Shown: positions 48,799 to 59,166, counted from the stretch's first letter. The stretch is DNA of 64,000 nt from Vibrio stylophorae (GCF_921293875.1 NZ_CAKLDI010000001.1:774475-838474), one strand, 5' to 3'. The notes: a model not told the origin generated them from the letters alone. Program-made: numbers and translations.

Positions 48799-48812
48799 GA
48801 ACAAAATAACAG

Positions 48813-48845
48813 CAAAGCGCATTGTTTCAATGCGCTTTTTTTTTG
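48813..48845 (+). terminator. Terminator of hupB
   Basis: AAAGCGCATTG / CAATGCGCTTT stem and nine T. Confidence 0.9.
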
Positions 48846-48910
48846 CTTTTAGTGTTGATGTGGTTATAGTTATTTTCTTTTATCGTCAGCCCGAATAGGA
48901 GACACGGCAA

Positions 48911-50806
48911 GTGATGATGGACCGACTTCGAGAAGGTGCCAATAGCCTGGTCATTAAGATTATTTTAGGCCTAATTATTCTGTCCTTTGTTTTTACAGGG
49001 GTTCAGGGCTATCTCTCAAGCAATATCAATACCGCTGTCGCCAATGTTGGCAGCCAAGAAATTAGTCAAGAATCGCTGAAGCGTGCTGTTGATGCAGAAA
49101 CGCAGCGTTTAGAGCAAGAACAACCAGCGCTCGCACAAGCGATTCAATCCAATGAAGAATATCGCCAATCATTTACGCTTGATGTGCTCAATCGAATGAT
49201 CAATGACTCGGTGATTGATGCAACAGCGCAACGCATGGGCTTCCGCTTTAGCGATGCGCAGGTGGTTGCGTTTATTCGTAACGATCCAAATTTCCAAAAA
49301 GATGGCAAATTTGATCTTGATTGGTACAAGCTGCTGCTTCGCAATAACCAAATCACCATGGATCAACATGTTGTGATGGTGCGTAACCAGCTGGCCCGCC
49401 AAGCTCTGATTATGGGTATTCTGGACTCTGAATTCGTATTGCCATCTGAAGTGGATGAGCTGCTTGCGTTGCAAACACAAGTTCGCAAAGTGCGTGTTGC
49501 AAGCATGCCGTTGGCGCCGTTTATTGCGAATGCCGAAATTTCTGAAGCGCAAATCAAGCAGTACTATGACGCAAACAGCATGCGTTATATGACGCCTGAG
49601 CAATATCAAATTGCCTATGTGCAGCTTTCTGCGGCTAATCTAAGCAAAGATGTCACCATTACCGATGAAGCGGTTGAAAGCTACTATCAAGCCAACCTAA
49701 ATCGCTACACTGCGCCTTCTGGTCGTGAAGTGAGCCAAATCTTGGTACTTGGTACAAGTGATGATGCCAAAGCAAAAGCGCAAGCGATTTTAGATGAAAT
49801 CAAAGCGGGCGCAGATTTTGCCACTGTTGCCAAAGACAAATCGGAAGATGCATTGTCAGCAAGCCAAGGCGGCTCGATTGGCAAAGTGGATCAAGGCGTT
49901 CTAGAGCAAAGCTTTGACCAAGCAGTATTTGGTATGGCCGCTGCCGGTCTTTATCCTGAGCTTGTGCAAACCAGCCAAGGCTTCCACATTGTGCAAGTTG
50001 ATAGCATTGAACCTGCGCAAGTGAAACCACTTGCTGAAGTGAAATCCAGCATCGTTGCTGCATTGAAACAAGAAGCCGCGGTGGATCGCTACTATGAGCT
50101 TCAAAACGAGCTCGCCAATGTGGCCCATGAAAATGACGATCTAGAGCCTGTTGCGAAAGCCTTGGGTCTTGAGATTGTCACAACGCCTGTGTTTGTTGCC
50201 GGTCAAGCGCCAGCACCGTTAGATAACGCAAAAATCAGCGCCGCATTGAATGATGATCAGCAGCTTCGCGAAGGTCAATTTAACTCTCAGTTGATTGAGC
50301 TAAGCGGTGAAAATGCGATTGTATTCCATGTAGTTGAATACAAACCTGAAGCGCAGCTTCCATTGGCTGATGTTGAAAATGATATCGTTGCAACACTCTC
50401 TCGTGAGAAGGGCGTTGAAGCGGCAAACAACAAAGCGTCTGAGCTTGTGAAAGCCTTGACTGAGAAAGGTGATGCAGCGCTAGCAGCAGACAAGCTGACT
50501 TTTGCGCCAGAGCAAAGCTTAACGCGCATGGACCAAAATCAAGTCTTGGTCAACCGCGTCTTTACCCTTGCGAAACCACAAGCTGGTAAAGCAACCTATG
50601 GTTACGTCGTGTCTGGCGATCAAATCTTGGTTGTGGCATTGGATGGGGTTGAGCCAGGTCAAGCGGCAGACTTTATGAAAGTGCCAATGACTGAAAATCT
50701 GATGCAAATGGAAAGTCAGCAAGACTTTGCAGCTTCAGTTGGTGTGATGCGCGCACATACTGATGTCGATATCAATGAGTCATATGTTGCGCCAAGCAAC
50801 GAATAA
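48911..50806 (+). CDS. ppiD: Periplasmic folding chaperone PpiD
   Basis: PpiD is anchored in the inner membrane at the Sec translocon and helps newly exported proteins. The 631-residue protein begins with one membrane span (about 16-36, LVIKIILGLIILSFVFTGV), then a SurA-like helical region, and one parvulin domain (about 265-365, EVSQILVL ... GGSIGKVDQG ... GFHIVQVDSI) that is usually inactive. Start candidates are GTG 48911, ATG 48914 and ATG 48917 behind AGGAGA. The gene order hupB-ppiD-comEA is as in Vibrio. Confidence 0.96.
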   Translation: MMMDRLREGANSLVIKIILGLIILSFVFTGVQGYLSSNINTAVANVGSQEISQESLKRAVDAETQRLEQEQPALAQAIQSNEEYRQSFTLDVLNRMINDSVIDATAQRMGFRFSDAQVVAFIRNDPNFQKDGKFDLDWYKLLLRNNQITMDQHVVMVRNQLARQALIMGILDSEFVLPSEVDELLALQTQVRKVRVASMPLAPFIANAEISEAQIKQYYDANSMRYMTPEQYQIAYVQLSAANLSKDVTITDEAVESYYQANLNRYTAPSGREVSQILVLGTSDDAKAKAQAILDEIKAGADFATVAKDKSEDALSASQGGSIGKVDQGVLEQSFDQAVFGMAAAGLYPELVQTSQGFHIVQVDSIEPAQVKPLAEVKSSIVAALKQEAAVDRYYELQNELANVAHENDDLEPVAKALGLEIVTTPVFVAGQAPAPLDNAKISAALNDDQQLREGQFNSQLIELSGENAIVFHVVEYKPEAQLPLADVENDIVATLSREKGVEAANNKASELVKALTEKGDAALAADKLTFAPEQSLTRMDQNQVLVNRVFTLAKPQAGKATYGYVVSGDQILVVALDGVEPGQAADFMKVPMTENLMQMESQQDFAASVGVMRAHTDVDINESYVAPSNE

Positions 50807-50825
50807 CTGTAATTGAGTTGTTACT

Positions 50826-50861
50826 CGGCGAGCCCATTGTATGGTGCTCGCCGTTTTTTTA
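50826..50861 (+). terminator. Terminator of ppiD
   Basis: CGGCGAGC / GCTCGCCG stem with a 12-base, partly paired loop (CCAT/ATGG) and seven T. Confidence 0.88.
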
Positions 50862-50945
50862 GGCTGCAATTGACCAGTTTTCTGGCGAACTTATCGTGCT
50901 GTCTTAGGTTTTAAGTTCACTCAAAAAACCAAAAGGAAGAGAACG

Positions 50946-51245
50946 ATGAAATTATTGCTCAGCTGTTTAAGTCTGATGGCCGCACTTTGGCTGCTTCCAG
51001 TTCAAGCGGAAAGCACTGACAATCAAGTGCAAGCTGAAGAAGCCTTCGCCATTCAAGTGAATATCAATACAGCGACGGCAGAAGAGTTGGAAACATTGCT
51101 GACAGGCATTGGTGAAACCAAAGCTAAGCGAATCGTTGAATATCGACAAGCCAATGGCGATTTTCAGTCTGTCGATGATTTGGTGAAGGTTAAAGGGATT
51201 GGTGTCGCGACGGTGAATAAAAATCGTGACAAGCTAACCTATTAA
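50946..51245 (+). CDS. comEA: ComEA-like helix-hairpin-helix DNA-binding protein
   Basis: ComEA is the periplasmic DNA receptor that ratchets incoming DNA during natural transformation. The 99-residue protein has a signal peptide (cleavage about residue 21, VQA) and two helix-hairpin-helix units (NINTATAEELETLLTGIGETKAKRI split as INTATAEEL and LLTGIGETKAKRI; then LVKVKGIGVATV). In V. cholerae the comEA gene follows ppiD, the same order. E. coli YbaV is the homologue. AAGGAAGAG precedes the ATG. Confidence 0.92.
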   Translation: MKLLLSCLSLMAALWLLPVQAESTDNQVQAEEAFAIQVNINTATAEELETLLTGIGETKAKRIVEYRQANGDFQSVDDLVKVKGIGVATVNKNRDKLTY

Positions 51246-51247
51246 CC

Positions 51248-51838
51248 TCAATCTCTCTTGGCTTCGGTTTTGGCATTGATATTGCGATAGTGTTGATAAG
51301 CGAGCGCGACCAAGCCAAAACCAAGTCCCAGCAGCGCACCGCGAAGGTGCGCTATGGTCAATATATGGGCGCCAATAAGAGCGGCACTTCCCCAATCAAA
51401 GTTGTAACACTGCTCTGCTATCATCTTCAGGCTGATTGCCGCGAGCATTCCCCAGCCTTGCCAGCGCATTTTCGGTGTTGCGCAGTCTTGCACGGCGCCG
51501 TAGCTCGCCATACCATGCAGCACGCCAGAAAGTCCTAAATAGCGCGTGATTTGGCTGTCCAGCATCCATAGGCCCAAAGCAAAAGACAAAAGCAACAGCA
51601 GCACGCTCAGTCGCCAGTGGTGTAAATAACGTCCGTAGATGCCAGTTAGCAGCCACAGCGCGGCGAGATTCATTGTCAAATGCGCCCAATTGGTATGGCC
51701 AAAGTTGCCTGTGACTAAGCGCCAGTATTGGCCATCATGGATGGCTTGCTGTTGCCACTCGATTTGAGGTAAAAGAGCAGGCCACTGACAGAGCAAACAG
51801 ATCAGCGTGATCGCAATTAACTGAAGATAAAGAGTCAC
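51248..51838 (-). CDS. rrtA: Rhombosortase (rhomboid-family serine protease)
   Basis: Rhombosortase cleaves GlyGly-CTERM tails of secreted proteins in Vibrio and relatives. This roughly 196-residue inner-membrane protein has about six spans, the rhomboid NFGHTNWAHLTMNLAAL segment, the nucleophile Ser in GLSGVLHGM, and a His in HLRGALLGLG. The start is uncertain: GTG 51838 avoids overlap with the divergent gene and has AGAG upstream; ATG 51874 would overlap its first 27 bases. It converges on comEA with 2 bp between stops. No GlyGly-CTERM protein is encoded in this window. Confidence 0.82.
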   Translation of the reverse strand: MTLYLQLIAITLICLLCQWPALLPQIEWQQQAIHDGQYWRLVTGNFGHTNWAHLTMNLAALWLLTGIYGRYLHHWRLSVLLLLLSFALGLWMLDSQITRYLGLSGVLHGMASYGAVQDCATPKMRWQGWGMLAAISLKMIAEQCYNFDWGSAALIGAHILTIAHLRGALLGLGFGLVALAYQHYRNINAKTEAKRD

Positions 51839-51847
51839 TGAATCTCT

Positions 51848-52501
51848 ATGAGTCGATATTGTGCTGCTTGCCATAAAGCGAAAACATCCTGTATTTGTAC
51901 TTGGATCCAACCGGATCAAAGTCGAGCGCGAGTGATTATTCTACAGCACCCCAGTGAAGGGACAAAGCCATTGGGCAGTGCGGTGATTGCATCGCTAACC
52001 CTGAACAATTGTGAGATTTGGCAAGGTGAGAACTTTAGCGACGATGCGCGATTTCTTAAATTGCTCGCAGAGTTTCAGGCTGCGCAATGTGAGCTCGCGC
52101 TGCTGTTTCCCTCTGAGCAGGCTCAAACGCTTGCGCAGTGGCAACATGGGATGGATGTTTCATCTCTTGATCAAAAGACAGGCACGCTGGCGCGAGATAA
52201 AGTGCTGTTGGTGCTTGATGGTACATGGAAAAAGGCAAAAAAAATCTGGTTTTTGACGCCGCAGCTACAGGCGCTGCCACAGGTTTGTCTCACTGAGCCA
52301 CCACAAGGCGAGTACCTGATTCGAAAATCGCCGCGCAGCGATGGGCTATCGACCATTGAGGCGATTGCCTATGCATTGCAAGAGCTCGGTGAAAAGCAGG
52401 CGATGTGTGAGCAAATGTTGCAGGTGTTTCGACAAATGATTGCAGCGCAATGCGCGCATATGCCAGCGGATGTGTTAGCGCGATATCAGAGCAAAGGATA
52501 A
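51848..52501 (+). CDS. tapT: DTW-domain tRNA-uridine aminocarboxypropyltransferase
   Basis: The family adds the acp3 group to uridine 47 of tRNA (TapT, formerly YfiP, in E. coli). The 217 residues have a Cys cluster at the start (CAACHKAKTSCIC), HPSEGTKPLGSA, the DTW motif as LDGTWKKAKK, and YLIRKSPRSDGLSTIEA, all typical of the SPOUT-related DTW family. It starts 9 bp from the chosen start of the divergent rhombosortase gene. No strong ribosome site is present. Confidence 0.9.
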   Translation: MSRYCAACHKAKTSCICTWIQPDQSRARVIILQHPSEGTKPLGSAVIASLTLNNCEIWQGENFSDDARFLKLLAEFQAAQCELALLFPSEQAQTLAQWQHGMDVSSLDQKTGTLARDKVLLVLDGTWKKAKKIWFLTPQLQALPQVCLTEPPQGEYLIRKSPRSDGLSTIEAIAYALQELGEKQAMCEQMLQVFRQMIAAQCAHMPADVLARYQSKG

Positions 52502-52639
52502 AACCCATTATTGATAAAACCTAGGTAGAAAGCTTGCGCTGCAATGGTTTATGAAATGGTTTACAAAGTGAAACAATGCGGCATTGATAATGCATCTTCT
52601 TTGTGACTAATATGCCCAAAACTGAGTCAGGAAGTGCAT

Positions 52640-53053
52640 ATGCCGTTACCCGCAGTACAAGGATGGATTTCGCGAATAATTCTACTCACCATCGCGTGGT
52701 TGAGTTTGTTGCTCGGCGCCATCGGCATTTTTTTACCCCTGCTTCCAACCACGCCCTTCGTTATTTTAGCCAGCGCCTGTTTTATGCGCGCGTCACCAAA
52801 GTTAAACCGCTGGTTATTAGCGCACCCCAAATTTGGCCCGCTACTCAATGCTTGGCATACCCACCGCGCCATTCCCGCCAAGGTCAAGCCACGCGCCATT
52901 GCGCTTATTGTGCTGAGTTTTAGCTGGTCTATCTATATGTTGGATGGATTGTTGCTACGAATTTTGGTGTTTACTATGGGCTGTATTTTACTTTGCTGGT
53001 TTTGTCGGCTGCCGACACTTGAGAACATTGCCGCCAAGAGCGAAAACCCCTAA
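52640..53053 (+). CDS. ybaN: DUF454 membrane protein YbaN
   Basis: A 137-residue inner-membrane protein with the DUF454 signature LPLLPTTPFVILASACFMRASP (seen as PLLPTTPF and CFMRASPKLNRWL) and two to three more spans near the C-terminus. Its function is unknown. ATG 52640, six bases after AGGAAG, is preferred to a GTG six bases upstream. It precedes apt, as ybaN does in E. coli. Confidence 0.9.
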   Translation: MPLPAVQGWISRIILLTIAWLSLLLGAIGIFLPLLPTTPFVILASACFMRASPKLNRWLLAHPKFGPLLNAWHTHRAIPAKVKPRAIALIVLSFSWSIYMLDGLLLRILVFTMGCILLCWFCRLPTLENIAAKSENP

Positions 53054-53121
53054 ACTAATCGGCTGGTTTCCGCACCTTTGTGCACAATAATCAAATAGGC
53101 ATAAATGCCTTGGACACAGCC

Positions 53122-53664
53122 ATGACAGAACAACAGAACCTGATCAAAGAGAGCATCAAAACCATTCCTGATTACCCAAAGGCGGGCATCCTATTTCGTG
53201 ATGTCACCAGCTTGCTTGAGCAACCTGAAGCCTTTAAAGCAACCATCGATAGCTTTATCGCTGCCTTTGCTGGCCGTGGTTTTACTAAGGTTGTTGGTAC
53301 TGAGTCTCGCGGTTTTATTTTTGGTGCGCCACTTGCTTTGGCACTGAACCTGCCATTTGTTCCTGTTCGCAAGCCTGGCAAATTGCCACGTGAAGTGATC
53401 TCACAAAGCTATCAGCTTGAGTACGGTACTGACACCCTTGAAATCCACAAAGACGCCATCGTTGCAGGGGACAATGTCCTTGTCATCGATGACCTTCTGG
53501 CTACTGGCGGTACCATCGAAGCGACAGTCAAACTGATTCGCCAATTGGGCGGTGAAGTGACAGATGCTGGCTTTGTTATCAACCTGCCGGACATCGGCGG
53601 TGAAGAGAAGCTGAAAGGTCTGGGTGTGACCAGCACTTGTTTGTGCAGCTTTGAAGGCCATTAA
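53122..53664 (+). CDS. apt: Adenine phosphoribosyltransferase
   Basis: Apt salvages adenine to AMP using PRPP. The 180 residues include the substrate loop around [26 protein letters not shown], and the PRPP motif [13 protein letters not shown]. The ATG at 53122 gives the conserved MTEQQNLIK start; a longer in-frame start at 53080 is not supported. It leads the apt-dnaX-ybaB-recR run. Confidence 0.97.
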   Translation: MTEQQNLIKESIKTIPDYPKAGILFRDVTSLLEQPEAFKATIDSFIAAFAGRGFTKVVGTESRGFIFGAPLALALNLPFVPVRKPGKLPREVISQSYQLEYGTDTLEIHKDAIVAGDNVLVIDDLLATGGTIEATVKLIRQLGGEVTDAGFVINLPDIGGEEKLKGLGVTSTCLCSFEGH

Positions 53665-53721
53665 TGTTCAATCAGCGCTCTTTCGAGAGCGCTTTGGTTC
53701 ACTTGGCATAGGAAAGGGTCA

Positions 53722-56097
53722 ATGAGTTATCAAGTATTAGCGCGAAAATGGCGTCCACACCGCTTTGAACAAGTGGTGGGGCAAAGCCATGTCCTTGGCG
53801 CGTTGTCCAATGCACTTGCGCAAAACCGACTACATCATGCTTACCTTTTCAGTGGTACGCGTGGCGTTGGTAAAACGACGATCGCCCGTATTCTTGCCAA
53901 GGGGTTGAACTGTGAGCAGGGTGTGACTGCCAATCCATGTGGCCAGTGTGCAACCTGTAAAGAGATCGATGAAGGTCGCTTTGTTGACCTGCTCGAGATC
54001 GATGCTGCATCTCGCACCAAAGTGGAAGATACCCGCGAGCTGCTTGATAACGTTCAGTACAAGCCAGCGCGAGGCCGTTACAAGGTGTATCTCATCGATG
54101 AGGTGCACATGTTGTCTCGCCACAGTTTTAATGCGCTACTCAAAACCCTTGAAGAGCCGCCCGAGTATGTGAAGTTTTTGCTGGCTACCACAGATCCACA
54201 AAAACTGCCGATTACGATTTTATCTCGCTGTCTGCAATTTCATCTAAAGCATCTATCGCGTGAGCAGATTGAAGCGCAGCTCAATCATGTTTTAAGTGCG
54301 GAACAGATTCCATTTGAGCCACGCGCGCTCAGCTTATTAGCTCGCGCTGCCGATGGCAGTATGCGTGATGCCCTGAGCCTAACTGACCAAGCTATTGCGC
54401 TGGGTAATGCGCAGGTCTCAGACCAAGTGGTGAGCACCATGCTTGGCACTTTGGACACTGATCAAGCGCTTCATCTTTTGCAGCCTGTCGCCAGTGGCGA
54501 TGCGGCCGCGGTGATGGAACAGCTCGATGAGATTGCCAGCGTTGGTGTGGAGTGGGATGCGCTGCTTAAAGAGATTGCTGCTCAGCTTCATCGCATTGCG
54601 ATGCTGCAAGCGCTGCCCAATGCCATTGAAAGTGGTGAGCCTGATTTTGAGCGTTTAAATCTGTTAGCCAAAGCACTGACGCCGCAAGAGGTGCAGCTTT
54701 TCTATCAGCTGATTTTACAAGGCCGTCAAGATTTCGCATTTGCTCCTGATGGACGCAGTGGCGTGGAAATGACTTTGCTGCGCATGTTGGCGTTTCGCCC
54801 TGCGGCTGCAGAGCCTGCGCCTTTCCAACAGTTGGCCTCTGCACCGGTAGCTACGCAAGCTGCTGCGCCACAATCAGTGGCGGCTAAGCCTTCTGTATTA
54901 AGTACACCAAGCGCTCAAACATCACCTTCTCCAGTGATGCCCGTGCAAGCTGCGACTGCCGTGCCAACGCAACCAGTTGTAGCGCAGCCAACAGCTGCGC
55001 AACCTGCCGCAAAATCGGCGCCGGGGATGATGGCTGCAAAAGCAATGTTGACCAATACAGCGCCGCAGGCACGCCCAGCATCGTCACAAGCTGAGCTAAA
55101 TCAGCTTAAGTCGAGCCAGCCTGCACCGCAAGCGCCCGTGGATCCAGAGCAAGCGGCGATGGATGCCTACTATGCTGAAATGGCATCGCGCGATGATGAC
55201 AGTGAGGATGATTTGGTTCATGGCGGATCTTCTTCATCGGCGCCTTCATCCGCATCGTCAGTCGCGCAACATTCAGTTGAACAACCTTTAGTTGATCAAG
55301 CCTCAGTTGCTCAGCCTGCTGTTGAGCAACATTCTATTGATCAAACAAAGGCACCAACGCAAGGTTCGCGTGCAGCCAGTATTATTCAGGCGCGTAACCG
55401 TCTGCGCAGTCAGATGAAAGCGCAGCAAGGGGAAAGCGCCCCAGTAAAAAAGACTAATGCGACGCCAGTAAAAAAAGAGAGTGTGCTTGAACGTGTGCAG
55501 CAAAAATCGCCGCACGGCTCGCCTGCTCCTCTGGTGTCGCACAATGCCAATGACGCGCAAGCTGATGCCGCTGCCGATGAAGAATATCGCTGGACGCCAA
55601 GCGATCACTATCATAGTTTGATCCAAGAGCAAGCCGAGCAAATCTCGCCGCAGCAGCTAAAAGCTGAGCTTGAGCATGAAAAAACGCCAGAGATGCAGCA
55701 TCAGCTCGCTCTTGAGGCCGCAGAGCAAGATGCTTGGTCGGCAATGATTCTCCAGCTGTCGATTCCAATGTTGGTGCAACAGTTGGCGCTGAATGCCGCC
55801 TTTGAGCAGCAGGATCAGCAAGTGCGCTTAGCACTGCGCTCATCACAAGCGCACCTCAATACAGAGCGTGCCGTACAAGCGCTAACCAAAGCGATGCGTG
55901 AGTACTTACAGCAGCCCATTGAGCTGCGTGTTGGCATTGATGATAGCCGAGGACAAACGCCGCTTGAACTGCGCGAGTCCATCTATCAGCACAAATTACA
56001 ACAAGCCAAAGCGAGTATCTATGCAGACTCGCTGGTGCAGGCGATCTGCTCGCGTTTTGATGCGAATGTGGATGACGCCAGCATTCGTCCGCTATAA
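53722..56097 (+). CDS. dnaX: DNA polymerase III subunits tau and gamma
   Basis: DnaX is the clamp-loader ATPase (gamma) and, full length (tau, 791 residues), the organiser of the replisome. Walker A is GTRGVGKTT (about residues 45-53), the zinc module has four Cys ([16 protein letters not shown] region, about 64-79) and SRC sensor LSRCLQF. A long Ala/Gln/Ser/Pro-rich linker (about 370-590) follows, then the tau-specific polymerase-binding part. A slippery sequence in the linker predicts a gamma product of about 578 residues. GGAAAGGG precedes the ATG. Confidence 0.97.
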   Translation: MSYQVLARKWRPHRFEQVVGQSHVLGALSNALAQNRLHHAYLFSGTRGVGKTTIARILAKGLNCEQGVTANPCGQCATCKEIDEGRFVDLLEIDAASRTKVEDTRELLDNVQYKPARGRYKVYLIDEVHMLSRHSFNALLKTLEEPPEYVKFLLATTDPQKLPITILSRCLQFHLKHLSREQIEAQLNHVLSAEQIPFEPRALSLLARAADGSMRDALSLTDQAIALGNAQVSDQVVSTMLGTLDTDQALHLLQPVASGDAAAVMEQLDEIASVGVEWDALLKEIAAQLHRIAMLQALPNAIESGEPDFERLNLLAKALTPQEVQLFYQLILQGRQDFAFAPDGRSGVEMTLLRMLAFRPAAAEPAPFQQLASAPVATQAAAPQSVAAKPSVLSTPSAQTSPSPVMPVQAATAVPTQPVVAQPTAAQPAAKSAPGMMAAKAMLTNTAPQARPASSQAELNQLKSSQPAPQAPVDPEQAAMDAYYAEMASRDDDSEDDLVHGGSSSSAPSSASSVAQHSVEQPLVDQASVAQPAVEQHSIDQTKAPTQGSRAASIIQARNRLRSQMKAQQGESAPVKKTNATPVKKESVLERVQQKSPHGSPAPLVSHNANDAQADAAADEEYRWTPSDHYHSLIQEQAEQISPQQLKAELEHEKTPEMQHQLALEAAEQDAWSAMILQLSIPMLVQQLALNAAFEQQDQQVRLALRSSQAHLNTERAVQALTKAMREYLQQPIELRVGIDDSRGQTPLELRESIYQHKLQQAKASIYADSLVQAICSRFDANVDDASIRPL
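55428..55457 (+). promoter_or_regulatory. Programmed -1 frameshift signal in dnaX
   Basis: The heptamer A AAA AAG lies at 55446-55452 in the correct phase (codons GTA AAA AAG). A -1 slip leads to GAC and then TAA (55455-55457). A Shine-Dalgarno-like AGGGGA at 55428-55433 sits 12 bases upstream, near the distance seen in E. coli dnaX. A second slippery run, A AAA AAA at 55470-55476, would lead to TGA four codons later. I see no strong stem-loop downstream. Confidence 0.82.
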
Positions 56098-56131
56098 GAT
56101 TGCAACAACTTTAACGAAAGAGAGAACGATT

Positions 56132-56461
56132 ATGTTTGGTAAAGGTGGTATGGGTAACCTAATGAAGCAAGCGCAACAAATGCAAGAGCGCATGCAAAAG
56201 CTTCAAGAAGAGATTGCCAATATGGAAGTTGTGGGTGAGTCAGGTGCGGGTCTTGTTAAAGTGACCATTACCGGTAGCCACAGCGTTCGCCGCGTTGAGA
56301 TTGATGAAAGCTTGCTTGAAGATGACAAAGAGATGCTTGAAGATCTAATCGCTGCAGCCTTTAACGATGCAGCGCGCCGTGTTGAAGAAACCCAAAAAGA
56401 AAAAATGGGTGCAATCACTGGCGGTATGGGCCTGCCAGCTGGCTTTAAAATGCCATTCTAA
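56132..56461 (+). CDS. ybaB: YbaB/EbfC nucleoid-associated protein
   Basis: A 109-residue DNA-binding protein of the YbaB/EbfC family, beginning [21 protein letters not shown], with the core [20 protein letters not shown]. The ATG at 56132 is preceded by AAGAGAG. A longer frame starting in dnaX (55898) is an artefact because it overlaps the dnaX end in another frame. It lies between dnaX and recR, the usual place. Confidence 0.97.
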   Translation: MFGKGGMGNLMKQAQQMQERMQKLQEEIANMEVVGESGAGLVKVTITGSHSVRRVEIDESLLEDDKEMLEDLIAAAFNDAARRVEETQKEKMGAITGGMGLPAGFKMPF

Positions 56462-56464
56462 TCA

Positions 56465-57067
56465 ATGCGCAGTAGCCCATTATTAAGTCAACTGATGGAA
56501 GCGCTGCGCTGTTTGCCTGGGGTTGGTCCCAAGTCAGCACAGCGCATGGCCTTTCATCTTTTGCAGCGTGATCGTAGCGGTGGTTTAAAGCTCGCAGATG
56601 CGTTGCAACAAGCGATGACAGAAATAGGTCATTGCCAAACTTGCCGAACCTTTACTGAGCTTGAGCAGTGTGCCATTTGCAGTAACAGCAAACGTGGTGA
56701 AAGCGCGCAGCTTTGCGTGGTGGAAAGCGCGGCTGATATTGCAGCGGTGGAGATGACAGGCCAATATTCTGGCCGTTATTTTGTGCTCAATGGGCACCTC
56801 TCGCCGATTGATGGTATTGGTCCTTCGGATATCGGTTTGGATCTGCTGTCTGAGCGCTTGGCCAATGAAAGGATTAGCGAAGTGATTTTAGCCACCAACC
56901 CAACGGTGGAAGGTGAAACCACGGCGCACTATATTGCCGATCTCTGCCGTCAATATGAGGTCACGGCAACACGTATTGCCCATGGCGTTCCCATCGGTGG
57001 TGAGCTTGATTTGGTCGACGGCACCACCTTGTCGCACTCCTTTGCAGGGCGACATCGTTTGTCTTAG
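56465..57067 (+). CDS. recR: Recombination protein RecR
   Basis: RecR with RecO and RecF loads RecA onto gaps. The 200-residue protein has an N-terminal helix-hairpin-helix ([17 protein letters not shown]), a C4 zinc finger (CQTC ... CAIC, about 57-72) and a Toprim domain ([10 protein letters not shown]). It starts 3 bp after ybaB, implying coupling. Confidence 0.98.
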   Translation: MRSSPLLSQLMEALRCLPGVGPKSAQRMAFHLLQRDRSGGLKLADALQQAMTEIGHCQTCRTFTELEQCAICSNSKRGESAQLCVVESAADIAAVEMTGQYSGRYFVLNGHLSPIDGIGPSDIGLDLLSERLANERISEVILATNPTVEGETTAHYIADLCRQYEVTATRIAHGVPIGGELDLVDGTTLSHSFAGRHRLS

Positions 57068-57082
57068 ACATATTTTGATGTG

Positions 57083-57109
57083 AAAAAGCGGCTTTGAGCC
57101 GCTTTTTTT
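57083..57109 (+). terminator. Terminator of the dnaX-recR operon
   Basis: AAAAGCGGCT / AGCCGCTTTT stem followed by TTT. Confidence 0.88.
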
Positions 57110-57183
57110 ATGGGCGTTGCTCGGCCATGGTCGTGGTCGCAGCGTTTCAATGGCACGAAAAACAAAAAAATTTCACCCAAGGC

Positions 57184-57209
57184 GTTGAAACTCTCGCGCT
57201 CGCCCATAT
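57184..57209 (+). promoter_or_regulatory. Sigma32 heat-shock promoter of htpG
   Basis: GTTGAAA (57184-57190), a 12-bp spacer, and CCCATAT (57203-57209) match the sigma32 consensus. It is about 47 bp before the htpG start. htpG is a classical heat-shock gene. Confidence 0.8.
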
Positions 57210-57255
57210 CTCTACTGCAATACAACGATATTCAATGATGAATTGGAGTGAATAA

Positions 57256-59166
57256 ATGAGCGAACAAGCGCAAGCGGTTAACAACCAAGAAACCCGTGGC
57301 TTTCAATCTGAAGTGAAGCAGTTGCTGCACTTGATGATTCATTCTCTTTATTCCAACAAAGAGATCTTTTTGCGTGAGCTGATTTCAAACGCCTCAGATG
57401 CGGCGGATAAATTACGTTTTCAAGCGCTTTCAAACCCTAATATCTACAACGGTGACGGCGAGCTGCGCGTTCGTTTGTCTGTGGATGCAGATAAAGGCAC
57501 CTTGACCATTAGCGATAATGGTATCGGCATGACCCGCGAAGATGCGATTTCTCATCTAGGTACCATTGCCAAATCAGGAACGGCTGACTTTTTTGCTAAA
57601 TTGGGTCAAGACGAAAGCAAAGACTCACAACTGATTGGTCAGTTTGGTGTGGGTTTCTACTCAGCCTTTATCGTTGCCGATAAAGTGGTAGTTCGTTCAC
57701 GCTCTGTGGATGTTGCCGCAGACCAAGGGGTTCAGTGGGAATCACAAGGCGAAGGTGATTACACCGTTGCCACCATTACCAAAGAAACCCGTGGTACCGA
57801 AATCGAATTGCATTTGCGTGATGATGAAAAAGAGTTTTTGGACGAATGGCGTCTGCGCTCTATCGTTGGCAAATACTCTGATCATATCTCGATTCCGGTG
57901 GAAATCTTGACCCCTGAGCGTGATGACGAAGGGAAAGAAACCGGCGAGTCAAAATGGGAGATGATCAACAAAGCGCAAGCCCTTTGGACACGTAACAAAG
58001 CGGATATCAGCGACGAAGAGTTTAAAGAGTTCTATAAGCACATCAGCCATGATTTTGCTGAGCCGCTGAAATGGAGCCTTAACCGCGTTGAAGGTAAACA
58101 AGACTACACCAGCTTGTTGTATATTCCGTCTAAAGCGCCTTGGGATCTCTTTAACCGCGATCAAAAGCAGGGTTTGAAACTGTATGTTCAGCGCGTCTTT
58201 ATCATGGATGATGCTGAGCAGTTTATGCCAAGTTACCTGCGCTTTACCCGTGGTTTGATTGACTCAAACGATTTGCCATTGAACGTGTCGCGCGAAATTT
58301 TGCAAGACAACAAAGTGACACAAGCGCTGCGTGGTGCCTGCACCAAACGTGTGCTTAGCATGCTTGAGCGCATGGCCAACAATGAGCCAGAGCAATACGC
58401 GACCTTCTGGAAAGAGTTTGGTCTGGTGCTTAAAGAAGGTCCTGCGGAAGATCACAGCAATCGCGAGAAAATTGCGAGTCTGCTTCGTTTTGCATCAACA
58501 CATAACGATGACAATAGCCAGAACGTATCGCTGTCTGCTTATCTTGAGCGCGCGAAAGAAGGCCAAGATAAGATCTACTACATCACAGCAGATAGCTATG
58601 CCGCTGCGAAAAACAGCCCACACTTGGAGCAGTTTAAAGCCAAAGGCATTGAAGTCTTGCTGCTTTCCGATCGCATCGATGAGTGGATGATGAGCTACTT
58701 GCCTGAGTTTGATGGCAAAGCATTCCAATCAATCAGCAAAGCCGATATCGATCTGGGTCAGTTTGATAGCGAAGAGGAAAAAGCGCAGCACAAAGAAGCT
58801 GAAGAGACTTTTGCTTCTGTGCTTGAGCGCACCAAAACCTATTTGGGCGATCGCGTGAAAGATGTGCGTACCACCTTTAAACTATCAAACACCCCTGCGA
58901 TTGTGGTGACCGATGGCGAAGAGATGACCACGCAAATGGCTAAATTGATGGCGGCTGTGGGTCAGCAAGCGCCTGAGGTGAAATACATCTTCGAACTGAA
59001 CCCTGAGCACGCACTGATCAAACAGATGGCTGATGAAGCGGATGAAGTTCGCTTTGGTCGCTGGGTTGAGATGTTGCTGGGCCAAGCGCTTCTTGCGGAA
59101 AAAGGTTCGCTTGAGGACCCATCGCAGTTCTTGGCGGCGATGAACCAGCTGCTTGAAACAGCTTAA
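57256..59166 (+). CDS. htpG: Molecular chaperone HtpG (Hsp90)
   Basis: HtpG is the bacterial Hsp90. The 636 residues have the GHKL ATPase at the N-terminus ([37 protein letters not shown]), the middle domain (around [11 protein letters not shown]) and the C-terminal dimerisation region. TTGGAGTG lies before the ATG. Heat-shock promoter upstream. Confidence 0.98.
   Translation: MSEQAQAVNNQETRGFQSEVKQLLHLMIHSLYSNKEIFLRELISNASDAADKLRFQALSNPNIYNGDGELRVRLSVDADKGTLTISDNGIGMTREDAISHLGTIAKSGTADFFAKLGQDESKDSQLIGQFGVGFYSAFIVADKVVVRSRSVDVAADQGVQWESQGEGDYTVATITKETRGTEIELHLRDDEKEFLDEWRLRSIVGKYSDHISIPVEILTPERDDEGKETGESKWEMINKAQALWTRNKADISDEEFKEFYKHISHDFAEPLKWSLNRVEGKQDYTSLLYIPSKAPWDLFNRDQKQGLKLYVQRVFIMDDAEQFMPSYLRFTRGLIDSNDLPLNVSREILQDNKVTQALRGACTKRVLSMLERMANNEPEQYATFWKEFGLVLKEGPAEDHSNREKIASLLRFASTHNDDNSQNVSLSAYLERAKEGQDKIYYITADSYAAAKNSPHLEQFKAKGIEVLLLSDRIDEWMMSYLPEFDGKAFQSISKADIDLGQFDSEEEKAQHKEAEETFASVLERTKTYLGDRVKDVRTTFKLSNTPAIVVTDGEEMTTQMAKLMAAVGQQAPEVKYIFELNPEHALIKQMADEADEVRFGRWVEMLLGQALLAEKGSLEDPSQFLAAMNQLLETA

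Noticed and set aside
52502-52639. Possible 4.5S RNA gene near ybaN
   Set aside because: The conserved SRP RNA loop sequence is absent.
55898-56131. N-terminal extension of ybaB into dnaX
   Set aside because: It overlaps the conserved end of dnaX in another frame; the ATG at 56132 has a ribosome site and gives the family start.
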